Shown here one piece after another: positions 7,011 to 14,190 of a stretch of DNA of 16,375 nucleotides. This stretch comes from JAMXLO01 sp041487355 (lineage in GTDB: Bacteria; Pseudomonadota; Alphaproteobacteria; Acetobacterales; Acetobacteraceae): positions 1-16,375 of the forward strand of contig JBGPND010000108.1 in NCBI GenBank assembly GCA_041487355.1, read 5' to 3'. The position numbers and the translations under genes are program-made. Under the pieces are notes generated by a model. It had not been told where the DNA came from, searched no databases, and worked only from the letters and a program-made list of their open reading frames with translations. How positions within the stretch are numbered: the first letter of the stretch is position 1; each line of letters opens with the position of its first letter.

Positions 7011-7241
7011 ATGCAGGTGTCGAAATGGGGAAACAGCCTCGCCATCCGCCTTCCAGCATCAGTCGTCGAGGCGCTGAAGCTGAAAGCCGGCGATGAGGTT
7101 GAAGTCCACGTCGCGGGAGACCGGGCATTCGACATCGACCGCGACCGAAGCCGCGAGCGTGCTCTCGCGCGCATCCGCGCCTTCCGCAAGAAACTTCCTG
7201 CCGACTGGAAGTTCGACCGTGAGGCAGCGAACGCCCGGTAA
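7011..7241 (+). CDS. vapB: AbrB/MazE-family antitoxin (VapB type)
   Basis: 76 aa. The N-terminal swapped-hairpin DNA-binding motif is clear: MQVSKWGNSLAIRLPASVVEALKLKAGDEVEV. The charged C-terminal tail (DRSRERALARIRAFRKKLPADWKFDREAANAR) is the expected toxin-binding region; a final DWKFDR-type motif is common in antitoxins of PIN toxins. GGAGG five bases before the ATG gives a strong start. The frame is open further upstream to 6462, but that stretch overlaps the first PIN toxin gene and is a shadow. It lies five bases before the second toxin gene and should repress the pair through the inverted repeat at 6974-6997. Confidence 0.92.
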   Translation: MQVSKWGNSLAIRLPASVVEALKLKAGDEVEVHVAGDRAFDIDRDRSRERALARIRAFRKKLPADWKFDREAANAR

Positions 7242-7246
7242 GTTCG

Positions 7247-7651
7247 ATGCCGGGTGAGTTCCTGGATACCAACATCCTGGTCTACGCCTTCACTACCGAT
7301 TCGCGCGCGGCGGCGGCGCAAGCTCTGCTCGGGCGCGGCTGCGCCACCAGCGTGCAGGGGCTCAACGAATTCGCCAACGTGGCGAGGCGCAAGCTCGGCA
7401 TGACCTGGGTGGAGGTGCGCGATGCGCTCGCCGCTATTCGCACCGTCTGCCGAACCATCGTTCCGATGGACATCAAGATGCACGTGGACGCGCTCCGCCT
7501 TGCCGAACGCCACGGCTACACCATCTTTGACGCGCTGATGGTCGCCGCCGCGATGTGCGCCGACTGCAACGTCCTGTTCTCCGAGGACATGCAGGACGGG
7601 ATGGTGATCGATGGCCGGCTGCGCATCGTCAATCCGTTTCGCGAAATATAG
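7247..7651 (+). CDS. vapC: PIN-domain ribonuclease toxin VapC, module 2
   Basis: 134 aa. The acidic active-site set of PIN RNases is visible: FLDTNILVYAF (D7), NEFANVARRK (E41), YTIFDALMVAAA (D95) and SEDMQDG (D114, D117). The C-terminus IDGRLRIVNPF is typical of this VapC subgroup, which pairs with AbrB-type antitoxins, as here. It starts five bases after the antitoxin stop with only a weak ribosome site, which fits translational coupling that keeps toxin below antitoxin. It differs in sequence and subgroup from the toxin of the module next door, so the two loci are not a tandem duplication. The catalytic set is complete, so it is predicted active. The RNA target is unknown. Confidence 0.93.
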   Translation: MPGEFLDTNILVYAFTTDSRAAAAQALLGRGCATSVQGLNEFANVARRKLGMTWVEVRDALAAIRTVCRTIVPMDIKMHVDALRLAERHGYTIFDALMVAAAMCADCNVLFSEDMQDGMVIDGRLRIVNPFREI

Positions 7652-7733
7652 TGCGGAGCGCGGGTCTGTTCAGGCGCCTCCAGGCGTGGCTGCATCGCGG
7701 GTAATGGCCGCCACCCGTGCAATGCACGCCGCG

Positions 7734-8480
7734 TCAGTGCATAACGTCCCCGCCATTCGGCGACAGGCAGGCGCCGACATAGAAGCCGCCCTCCGGTCCA
7801 GCCAGCAGCAGCGCCGTCGCGGCGATCTCCTCCGGGCGGCCGAAGCGTCCGACGGGCAGCGCCGCCTTGAACGCGGCGCGGTCCGCCTCGCTCATCGACG
7901 CGGTCAGGTCGGTGTCGATCGGCCCCGGAGCAATAGCGTTCACCCGGACCCCTTTCGGTGCCGCTTCCCAGCACAGCGACCGCGTGAAACCGATGATCGC
8001 CGCCTTCGCCGCCGAATAGGGCGCCGAGTTCACCGCGCCCTTCAAACCGCGCTGCGAGGCGATGTTGATGATGCAGCCGCGCCCGCGCGCCACCATGGCC
8101 GGATAGACTGCCTGCGCCATGAAAAACATGCCCTTCATGTGCACATCCATGATGCGGTCGTATTCCGCCTCGGTGTAGTTTTCGAAGCTCTTGCGGATGT
8201 TCATGCCGGCGTTGTTGAACAGGATGTCGATCGGGCCGAGTGCGGCGGCGGCTTCCTGGGCGAACGCGCGGCTGGCGGCGATGTCCACGACATCGACCGA
8301 GCGGTGCAGCGCACGCCGCCCGAGCGCGCGGATCTCGTTCGCCGTCTCCTCGGCCTTCGCTCCATCGTCCAGATGGCAGAACGCGATGTCGGCACCTTCG
8401 GCCGCGAACGCGAGCGCCGTGGCCCGGCCGATGCCGCGCGATCCGCCGGTGACCAGCGCCACCTGACCCTGTAGTTTCAT
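7734..8480 (-). CDS. Classical SDR-family NAD(P)-dependent oxidoreductase
   Basis: 248 aa, the standard length of classical short-chain dehydrogenases (3-oxoacyl-ACP reductase/glucose dehydrogenase-like). Features: cofactor loop TGGSRGIG (11-18), NNAG (89-92), catalytic serine 142 in NIASQRG, YSAAK with Y155 and K159, the APGPIDTDL loop and GRFGRPEEIA (211-220). No acidic residue clearly marks NAD preference, so cofactor and substrate stay open. GGAGGAG about eight bases before ATG 8480 fixes the start; the open frame extends to 9041 but runs antisense through panC. It is divergent from panC with 66 bases between the starts. Its C-terminal coding region is echoed by the fragment at 6889-6934. 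It is unlikely to be the fatty-acid-synthesis FabG, since no fab genes are nearby. Confidence 0.92.
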   Translation of the reverse strand: MKLQGQVALVTGGSRGIGRATALAFAAEGADIAFCHLDDGAKAEETANEIRALGRRALHRSVDVVDIAASRAFAQEAAAALGPIDILFNNAGMNIRKSFENYTEAEYDRIMDVHMKGMFFMAQAVYPAMVARGRGCIINIASQRGLKGAVNSAPYSAAKAAIIGFTRSLCWEAAPKGVRVNAIAPGPIDTDLTASMSEADRAAFKAALPVGRFGRPEEIAATALLLAGPEGGFYVGACLSPNGGDVMH

Positions 8481-8546
8481 TTCGCTTTCTCCTCCGTGTC
8501 TGGGTCGATGTTGCACCGCGACGGGCTCTCGACCAAGGTTCCGCCC

Positions 8547-9383
8547 ATGTTGATCGTCCACACACTCGCGGAGCTGCGTGCCGGCTGCGCCTCGCTCCGG
8601 GCGGCGCATGGCGCGCTGGCCCTGGTGCCGACGATGGGCGCGTTGCACGACGGACATCGCGCGCTGGTGCGCGCGGCGGTGGCGAGCGGCGCTGCGGTCG
8701 TTGCCTCGATCTTCGTCAATCCGCTGCAGTTCGGCGCGAACGAGGATCTGTCGAGCTACCCGCGCGACGAGGCGGGTGATCTGGCGGCGCTGGACGCGTG
8801 CGGCTGCCATCTCGCCTGGCTGCCGGATGTGTCGGTGATGTATCGGCCTGGGGATGTCACTACGATCGTAGTGGCTGGACCCGCGGAGCGGTGGGAAGGC
8901 GATGCGCGGCCTGGGCATTTCCGCGGTGTGGCCACGGTGTGCGCCAAGCTGTTCGGCCAGGTGCGGCCCGACCGCGCATATTTCGGCGAAAAGGACTGGC
9001 AGCAGTTGCAGGTGGTGCGGCGGATGGTCGCGGATCTGCATCTGCCGCTGGAGATCGTCGGCGTGCCGACGGTGCGCGAGCCGGATGGGCTGGCGCTGTC
9101 CTCACGCAACCGGTTCCTGACGGAAGCGGAACGCAGTCGTGCGCCGCGCCTGCATGCGGTGTTGATTGCGACATCGCGTGTGCTCGCGGCAGGTGACGCG
9201 GCCGATGAGGCCCTCGCCGATGCGCGGGGCGAGCTGACGCAGGCGGGTTTTGCGCTCGATTATCTGGCGATGGTGGATGGGCCGACGCTCACGCCGCTAT
9301 CGGCGGCGCGTGCTGGATCCCGTTTGATCGCCGCCGCGCGGCTGGGCTCGGTTCGCCTGATCGACAATGTGGCGGTCACGTAG
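8547..9383 (+). CDS. panC: Pantothenate synthetase (pantoate-beta-alanine ligase)
   Basis: 278 aa cytoplasmic enzyme that joins pantoate and beta-alanine with ATP, via a pantoyl-adenylate, to give pantothenate for coenzyme A. Signatures: PTMGALHDGH (28-37, the HxGH nucleotide-binding motif), SIFVNPLQFG, RPGHFRGVATVCAKLF, FGEKDWQQL (from 146) and SSRNRFL (from 185). The chosen ATG gives the usual MLIVHTLAELR N-terminus and family length; AAGG lies about eight bases upstream. In-frame starts at 8496 and 8508 would add unconserved residues. No panB or panD is adjacent. The gene stands alone, divergent from the SDR. Confidence 0.96.
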   Translation: MLIVHTLAELRAGCASLRAAHGALALVPTMGALHDGHRALVRAAVASGAAVVASIFVNPLQFGANEDLSSYPRDEAGDLAALDACGCHLAWLPDVSVMYRPGDVTTIVVAGPAERWEGDARPGHFRGVATVCAKLFGQVRPDRAYFGEKDWQQLQVVRRMVADLHLPLEIVGVPTVREPDGLALSSRNRFLTEAERSRAPRLHAVLIATSRVLAAGDAADEALADARGELTQAGFALDYLAMVDGPTLTPLSAARAGSRLIAAARLGSVRLIDNVAVT

Positions 9384-9419
9384 CGCGAAGACAGATCCAC
9401 TCCGCGGCCCCACTGCTTG

Positions 9420-9437
9420 TTCAGCCGGATCGCTGAA
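9420..9437 (+). terminator. Possible panC terminator hairpin
   Basis: TTCAGC (9420-9425) and GCTGAA (9432-9437) can pair around a 6-base loop, 36 bases after the panC stop. There is no T tract, so it is a weak intrinsic terminator at best and could instead be an operator for the downstream gene. The remaining bases 9438-9544 hold the promoter region of that gene; I see no strong -35/-10 pair there. Confidence 0.3.
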
Positions 9438-9544
9438 TCGTAACGCAAAGTTTACCGTAATGACCGCGGCCGACGGCAAACGGCGATAAATCTCACACGC
9501 CTGCTGCCGTTCCGCTGTAGGCTTCCCGCCCTCAGGAGGCAATC

Positions 9545-10225
9545 ATGGCGACCAACTCTTTTGTCGTGCGCTTGATCGATGTCGCAGGAGGAACGAGCGG
9601 CGTATCCGGTCATGCCGCCGCGATCGGATCATCGCTCACCACCTGGTTCCAGACGGTGTGCCAACGGGCAACCGCGGGCAGCACTGTGTGGACTGCGGAC
9701 GTGCAATGGCTGGCACAACCGCCATCGAATCCACCGTCGCAAGACGCGGGTAGTCCCATGACGATCAACCTGATCGTTTTCTTCGTACCGGGGCCGGCGC
9801 AAGGCGTCATCAGGCTGCATCCGCAGTTCCGCACCGCGACCGTGCCTGCCGAGACTGACCAGACTATCTGGGGCAACACGGTTTCACAGTGGACACCGCG
9901 AGGGGCCCAGCCAGGCCACAGGACGCCAACGCTCGGAATAAGCGAGGTGTACATCTCGCGTTGCCGCGAGACGAGCGACGTCGCCACGCGGCTGAACCTC
10001 GCTCGTACGGGGTTTCATGAGTGCATGCACAACCAGTTGATCAGACCGGGCGACGATCTGCACCGAGGCAACGCCGGGTTCGCAGCGGACACGCCAACGG
10101 GCAGCACGCCGGCCGCTCAGAATGTTCAGATGATGGCCACTGCTATCGGCACTCTGGTGCCGCAATGGCTCGACGGGTTCCAGGCGTGGCGTTCGAACAG
10201 CATGGACCCGCTCGGAGGATTGTAG
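9545..10225 (+). CDS. Putative zinc metallopeptidase-like protein, unrecognised family
   Basis: 226 aa, not a protein I recognise. The key feature is FHECMH (H158, E159, H162), the HExxH zinc-metallopeptidase motif in a predicted helix (ATRLNLARTGFHECMHNQL). It is followed by GDDLHRGNAGF, where H173 could be the third zinc ligand, giving HExxH-x10-H. Residues 72-94 (MTINLIVFFVPGPAQGVIRL) and 131-138 (GISEVYIS) look like strands of a core sheet before the active-site helix, the usual order in such peptidases. There is no signal peptide or membrane helix, so it is cytoplasmic or exported by another route. CAGGAGG lies six bases before the ATG. It is a single-gene unit with somewhat lower GC than its neighbours. 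Function beyond possible zinc binding is unknown. Confidence 0.8.
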   Translation: MATNSFVVRLIDVAGGTSGVSGHAAAIGSSLTTWFQTVCQRATAGSTVWTADVQWLAQPPSNPPSQDAGSPMTINLIVFFVPGPAQGVIRLHPQFRTATVPAETDQTIWGNTVSQWTPRGAQPGHRTPTLGISEVYISRCRETSDVATRLNLARTGFHECMHNQLIRPGDDLHRGNAGFAADTPTGSTPAAQNVQMMATAIGTLVPQWLDGFQAWRSNSMDPLGGL

Positions 10226-10280
10226 ATCGCCCGGCGCGGCGTGCGAGAGCGTGCGAAGCCATCGACGAGCATCACGTCCG

Positions 10281-10358
10281 CCTGTCATTGCGAGCGGAGC
10301 GAAGCAATCTCGTGGAGAACGCCCCGCGAGATTGCTTCGCTCCGCTCGCAATGACAGG
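10281..10358. repeat. Palindromic dispersed repeat, copy 1 (perfect 32-base arms)
   Basis: Arms 10281-10312 and 10327-10358 are perfect reverse complements (32 of 32), starting CCTGTCATTGCGAGC and ending at AATCTCG, around a 14-base loop TGGAGAACGCCCCG. A second copy is at 15425-15504. This TGTCATTGCGAG...GAAGCAATCTC type of palindrome is a common dispersed intergenic repeat in proteobacteria. It lies between the convergent metallopeptidase-like and M20 genes and could end transcription from both. Outside it, 10226-10280 and 10359-10493 show no gene or other clear element. Confidence 0.9.
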
Positions 10359-10493
10359 GGCCGATTGGCCGACTTCGTTACGAGATCATTCGCACGCATG
10401 GCAGCAACGAGTCAGCTCACCCGCTCGATGGCATGAGCACAGCGCGATCCGGAGATGGGGAGTGACGGCGCTTCGTTGCCGACGTCTCTGCGT

Positions 10494-11639
10494 TCAGCTC
10501 ACCAGCGCGCGCTTCGCCACACTTGCGAGATAGCCGGCGGCCGCAGGCAGGATTGCGTCGTTGTAGTCGTAGCTCGAATTGTGCAGCCCATGGCCACCTT
10601 CGGCGGGGCCGTTGCCGATCCAGACGAAGGCGCCGGGCCGGTGCTCCAGGTACCAGGCGAAGTCCTCGCCGGTCATCGCGGGCGCCATGTCGCGCCGCAG
10701 CGGCAGACCGGCCGCCACCACCGCCTCTGCCGCCAGGTCCCGTTCGGCTGGGGCATTCACGGTCACCGGATTGCCGCGCCGCAGCGCCACCTCGATCCGC
10801 ACGTCGCAACTCAGTGCCACGCCGGCACAGACGCGGCGGATCGCCACCTCCACCTGATCGCATGTCTGGTTGCGCAGCGTGCGCATGGTGCCGCGCATGA
10901 CGGCCTCGCCGGGGATCTGATTGGCCGCGGTGCCCGCCTCCATCGTGGCGACGGAGATCACCACGGAATCCAGCGGATCGACATTGCGCGAGACGATGGT
11001 CTGCAAGCCCAACAGCAGATGCGCCGAGGCCACCATCGGGTCGCGCGTCAGATGCGGCAGCGCGGCGTGGCCGGAAACACCCTTCACGCGGAACTCGATC
11101 CGCCCGCCGGATGCCATCACCGCCGCGTCATGCACCGCAACCGTGCCGGCATCCAGGCCGGGCCAGTTGTGGTAGCCGAAGATCCGCTCCATCGGGAACC
11201 GCTCGAACAGACCGTCGGCGATCATGCTCTTCGCCCCGCCGCCGCCTTCCTCGGCAGGCTGGAACACCAGATGCACCGTGCCGGTCCACGACGCGTCCTG
11301 CCGCAGCAGCGCGGCGGCGCCGAGCAATGACGTCGTGTGGCCGTCATGGCCGCAGGCATGCATCACGCCCGGATTGCCGGAGGCATAGGGCAGACCGGTG
11401 GTCTCAGTGATCGGCAGGGCGTCCATATCGGCGCGCAGGCCCACGCTACGGTTGGACCGGCCGCGGCTGATCGTCGCCACCACGCCGTGGCCGCCCACGC
11501 CGGCGACGAACGGAACGCCGAGGTCGCGCAGCCTGGCGCAGACGAAGGCAGCGGTCTCCTGCTCGTGCAGGGTCAGTTCGGGATGCGCGTGCAGGTGGCG
11601 GCGCCAGCCGGTCAGCGTTTCGGCGAGTGTCTTGTCCAT
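10494..11639 (-). CDS. M20-family amidohydrolase (hippurate/N-acyl-amino-acid hydrolase-like)
   Basis: 381 aa binuclear metal-dependent hydrolase that removes acyl groups from N-acyl amino acids or related amides; the substrate cannot be fixed. Features: RRHLHAHPEL at the N-terminus, GLRADMDALPI, metal ligands in HACGHDGHT (C96, H98), PAEEGGGGAKSM (E130/E131), YHNWP (H157), the dimerisation-domain VSGHAALPH, and near the C-terminus MTGEDFAWYL and a late ligand in GLHNSSYDYND. All expected metal ligands of the IAA-amino-acid hydrolase/hippuricase subgroup appear present. ATG 11639 gives the canonical N-terminus; the open frame to 11855 runs antisense into the next gene. No signal peptide. It is divergent from the amidohydrolase_2 gene with 115 bases between, so the two may share control. 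Confidence 0.93.
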   Translation of the reverse strand: MDKTLAETLTGWRRHLHAHPELTLHEQETAAFVCARLRDLGVPFVAGVGGHGVVATISRGRSNRSVGLRADMDALPITETTGLPYASGNPGVMHACGHDGHTTSLLGAAALLRQDASWTGTVHLVFQPAEEGGGGAKSMIADGLFERFPMERIFGYHNWPGLDAGTVAVHDAAVMASGGRIEFRVKGVSGHAALPHLTRDPMVASAHLLLGLQTIVSRNVDPLDSVVISVATMEAGTAANQIPGEAVMRGTMRTLRNQTCDQVEVAIRRVCAGVALSCDVRIEVALRRGNPVTVNAPAERDLAAEAVVAAGLPLRRDMAPAMTGEDFAWYLEHRPGAFVWIGNGPAEGGHGLHNSSYDYNDAILPAAAGYLASVAKRALVS

Positions 11640-11754
11640 GCCCGATCCGGGTAGCCGGTCCCGCTCGCCGGCGCAACCACTTGGACGCCAGGCGGTCCAG
11701 GGCATACACTCGCTCCACCAGCCAACCACGCTGAAGTGGAGCGGGAGGAAAGCC
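11640..11754. promoter_or_regulatory. Divergent promoter region between two amidohydrolases
   Basis: 115 bases that must hold start signals for both genes. A short inverted repeat TGGAC (11682-11686) / GTCCA (11695-11699) lies near the middle. TACACT (11705-11710) is a weak -10 candidate on the plus strand. GGGAGGAA (11743-11750) is the ribosome site of the plus-strand gene. A shared operator is possible but unproven. Confidence 0.35.
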
Positions 11755-12903
11755 ATGCAATACAAGCGAATCTCGGCCGATTGCCATCTCGATATGCCGT
11801 GGATGCCGCCAGACCTGTTCACGTCCGAGTCCTCCAGGGAACTGCGGGACCGCATGCCCTACGTGGCCGATGGGCCGGACGGGCCGCAATGGGTCACCAA
11901 GGCCGGGGCCACGTTCGGCCTGAAGAACGGTGTGGGGCCGTCGGGCGCGAAGCTGGTGCCGGGACAGAACCGCCGGGTCGACATCATGGCCGAGACCGGC
12001 CTGTTCGCCGACGGCAAGAAAGACATCCGCCGGGTCAGCGATCCGCATCTGCGCCTCAAGGACATGGAGCGCGACGGCGTCGATGCCGAGGTGATCTTCG
12101 GCATCCTCGGTTCCGCCTCGAAGCTGCAGGATCACGAGGCGGCGGCGGAAATGTTCCGTATCTATAATGACTGGCTGAAGGAGTTCTGCAGCCACTACCC
12201 CGACCGCCATATCGGCCTCGCCTGCCTGCCCTATGGCGACATCGAGTGGGCGGTGGCGGAGGTCTACCGCACCGCGAAGATGGGCCTGCGCGGGCTGGAG
12301 CTGTCCTGCTCGTGGGACATGGAGCCGATGTGGCACCCGTGCTGGGAGCCGCTGTGGCAGGCGGTGAGCGACGTGCAGTTGCCGCTGCATTTCCATACGT
12401 TCCCGACCACGCCGCCGCGCGCGCGCGAGATGGCGTCGGGCCAGGTGCGGCGGGCGGCGATGTTCACCGGCGTGTCGGCGTTCCAGATGGGGCTGATCCA
12501 CATCCTGGCGGCGATGATCGGCGCCGGTGTGTTCGAGCGTTATCCGCGCCTGCGCGTGTCGTTCGGCGAGAGCGGGATTGGGTGGATACCGTATGCGCTG
12601 GATCGGATGGATTTCGAATTCGAGGACCGGTTCCGCGATCTGATGAAGCTGAAGCCATCCGAGTACTGGCAGCGCCAGTGCAAGGCGACGTTCCAGTTCG
12701 ATCCGATCGGGCCGAAGCTGCTCAACGTGAACAACCTGATGACGACGGACACGCTGATGTGGGGGTCGGATTACCCGCACACCGACGGGATCTGGCCGGA
12801 GTCGACGAAGTATATCGAGGAGCAGTTTCAGGGCTTGTCCGCGGAGGATGTGCACAAGATCACCTGCGAGAACGCCGCGAAGTTTTATAATCTGACCAAC
12901 TGA
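11755..12903 (+). CDS. Amidohydrolase_2 family (PF04909-type) metal hydrolase/decarboxylase
   Basis: 382 aa TIM-barrel enzyme of the amidohydrolase superfamily, ACMSD/uracil-5-carboxylate decarboxylase-like group. Features: N-terminal SADCHLDMP (the DxHxH site reads D-C-H-L-D, so the second histidine is replaced by aspartate 13), barrel strand VIFGILGSAS, DRHIGLACLPYGD, LPLHFHTFP (H212/H214), RLRVSFGESGIGWIPY, and the C-terminal aspartate in LMWGSDYPHTDGIWPES (D339). The GSDYPH...WP pattern and the final ENAAKFYNL are family hallmarks. The altered first metal motif may mean a different metal site, as in many members of this family. GGGAGGAA five bases before ATG fixes the start. The substrate is unknown; it lies divergent to an M20 acyl-amino-acid hydrolase. 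Confidence 0.9.
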   Translation: MQYKRISADCHLDMPWMPPDLFTSESSRELRDRMPYVADGPDGPQWVTKAGATFGLKNGVGPSGAKLVPGQNRRVDIMAETGLFADGKKDIRRVSDPHLRLKDMERDGVDAEVIFGILGSASKLQDHEAAAEMFRIYNDWLKEFCSHYPDRHIGLACLPYGDIEWAVAEVYRTAKMGLRGLELSCSWDMEPMWHPCWEPLWQAVSDVQLPLHFHTFPTTPPRAREMASGQVRRAAMFTGVSAFQMGLIHILAAMIGAGVFERYPRLRVSFGESGIGWIPYALDRMDFEFEDRFRDLMKLKPSEYWQRQCKATFQFDPIGPKLLNVNNLMTTDTLMWGSDYPHTDGIWPESTKYIEEQFQGLSAEDVHKITCENAAKFYNLTN

Positions 12904-12922
12904 GGTCGCGCCCTCGCCCCGG

Positions 12923-12947
12923 CCCTCTCCCGTCTTGTGGGAGAGGG
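12923..12947 (+). terminator. GC-rich hairpin after the amidohydrolase_2 gene
   Basis: CCCTCTCCC (12923-12931) and GGGAGAGGG (12939-12947) form a 9-base perfect stem with a 7-base loop GTCTTGT, starting 20 bases after the stop codon. There is no downstream T run. Its sequence also resembles the CCCTCTCCC/GGGAGAGGG palindromes dispersed in many GC-rich proteobacteria, so it may be a repeat serving as a terminator. Confidence 0.55.
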
Positions 12948-13005
12948 TGTCGGGCGACGTGTCCGACTGGCGCGCATGCTCCCGGGCAGAGATTTTTATT
13001 GTGGA

Positions 13006-13019
13006 ACAGCCCGGGCTGT
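13006..13019. promoter_or_regulatory. Perfect 14-base palindrome upstream of araC-type gene
   Basis: ACAGCCCGGGCTGT is its own reverse complement. It lies just after the only AT-rich run of this intergenic region (GATTTTTATT, 12991-13000), which would suit a -10 region, and 70 bases before the regulator's likely start. It is a plausible operator, but the binding protein is unknown; AraC proteins more often use direct repeats. Confidence 0.4.
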
Positions 13020-13088
13020 GGTGCGATGTCTGTCAATGCCGTCATCCCTGCCGTCCGTCGAGGGAATCCCGGTTCAGCGGAGGAGGTG

Positions 13089-14000
13089 ATGACGCCCGCT
13101 TCCAACGGATTTACCGTTCGTGAGACGCATGGAATGCTTTTGCGCCCTGGCAATGAGATCTGGGCGTCAAGCGATAATCGCGGCTGGTCTTCGTTGTATG
13201 CATCGCTGCAACGAGAGACGCCGTTCGAAGACCGCTTCGCTCCCGTCGACGATCAGCTGATCGTCCTCCACTTGGATGGACCGGTGATGGTCCATCGCCG
13301 AGTCCAGAAGGGCGTGGCCAGTCGCCTGATCCCACCGGGTGGCCTGTTCATGGTGCCGGGCGGCATGGACTTCGGCGTCCGGCTCGGCGGGACCCTGCAG
13401 ACGCTCCATCTCTATCTCCGTCGCGCTCTCATCGAGGAAGTTGCTTGCAGCATTCTGCCGGGCGACCCGGCCCATATCGAGATCCTGCCGCGTTTCGGCG
13501 ACTGCGATCCCCTCATCGAGCACCTCATGCTCGGCGTGCGTGACACGCTGCACGACGACGAACCTTCGGCGACGCCCTATGTGGACTATCTCGCCCGCGC
13601 GATCGCAGCCCGCCTCATCCGCGAACATTCCTCGGCCGCGCCAGGTGACCGTTCCGGGAATGTGCCCGCGAGGATCGGCCGCGGCCAACTCGCCAAGGCA
13701 ATCGATTTCATGGAGGCCAATCTCGATAACTCGATCGACCTCGCGGCGATCGCGGGAGCTGCGGGCCTCAGCTCCAGCCATTTCGCGCGCCAGTTCCGCA
13801 CAATGGTCGGCAAGGCGCCGCACCAATACCTCATGCATCTCAGGATAGAGCGCGCGAAGCGGCTGCTGAGCGAGACCGACACACGTGTCGTCGACATCGC
13901 GTTCGCCTGCGGGTTCGCCAACCAGGAACATCTGACGCGGCTCTTCAAGCGACGCTGCGGCATCACGCCGGCTGCCTATCGCAAGGCTCGCCGGAACTAG
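13089..14000 (+). CDS. AraC-family transcriptional regulator
   Basis: 303 aa. The N-terminal two-thirds is an effector-binding or dimerisation domain of the cupin-like AraC type (VDDQLIVLHLDGPVMVHRR, LIPPGGLFMVPGGMDF) with no enzyme motif. The C-terminal 100 residues are the double helix-turn-helix: IDLAAIAGAAGLSSSHFARQF (about 216-236) and VVDIAFACGFANQEHLTRLF (267-286), followed by the usual GITPAAYRKARR. AGGAGG at 13081-13086 supports ATG 13089 with short spacing; GTG 13086 or the in-frame ATG at 13026 are alternatives. The neighbouring O-methyltransferase, 190 bases downstream on the same strand, is its most likely target by position, and palindromes flank it at 13006 and 14052. The ligand is unknown. 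Confidence 0.93.
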   Translation: MTPASNGFTVRETHGMLLRPGNEIWASSDNRGWSSLYASLQRETPFEDRFAPVDDQLIVLHLDGPVMVHRRVQKGVASRLIPPGGLFMVPGGMDFGVRLGGTLQTLHLYLRRALIEEVACSILPGDPAHIEILPRFGDCDPLIEHLMLGVRDTLHDDEPSATPYVDYLARAIAARLIREHSSAAPGDRSGNVPARIGRGQLAKAIDFMEANLDNSIDLAAIAGAAGLSSSHFARQFRTMVGKAPHQYLMHLRIERAKRLLSETDTRVVDIAFACGFANQEHLTRLFKRRCGITPAAYRKARRN

Positions 14001-14051
14001 CGGCACCGCCCGAAACACTCCCTCGCGCCCTCCGAGCAGGGGCAAAATGAT

Positions 14052-14067
14052 CGTTCTGTGCAGAACG
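14052..14067. promoter_or_regulatory. Inverted repeat upstream of the O-methyltransferase
   Basis: CGTTCTG (14052-14058) and CAGAACG (14061-14067) are perfect inverted arms around TG. It lies in the 190-base gap between the regulator and the methyltransferase, 123 bases before the latter's ATG. It could be an operator or a short hairpin ending the regulator mRNA; no T run follows, so an operator is somewhat more likely. Confidence 0.4.
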
Positions 14068-14190
14068 GAAGCAGGAAACGTGCAGGTCGCGGACGTTCCG
14101 CCTCGCTAGGATCCTGGATAACGGCAGCACTGCTAGCTCCAAATGTTGTTGCAGACGGGGCCACGCCGCCAATCTGGGAGGGACAGTTCC

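Noticed and set aside
8481..9041. N-terminal extension of the SDR frame into panC
   Set aside because: The strong ribosome site at the internal ATG 8480 and the canonical SDR N-terminus there show the extension is not translated; it is antisense to panC.
10021..10533. 170-codon plus-strand frame through repeat copy 1
   Set aside because: It starts inside the metallopeptidase-like gene in another frame and passes through the repeat; no ribosome site or domain.
11446..12855. Long minus-strand open frame (469 codons) across the amidohydrolase_2 gene
   Set aside because: Antisense shadow of a well-supported gene; rich in His/Arg/Gln low-complexity residues with no family motif.
14052..14067. 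GTTC...GAAC palindrome as a LexA (SOS) box
   Set aside because: The alphaproteobacterial LexA site is a GTTC direct repeat with 7-base spacing, and this one is an inverted repeat with different spacing beside genes not linked to DNA repair.
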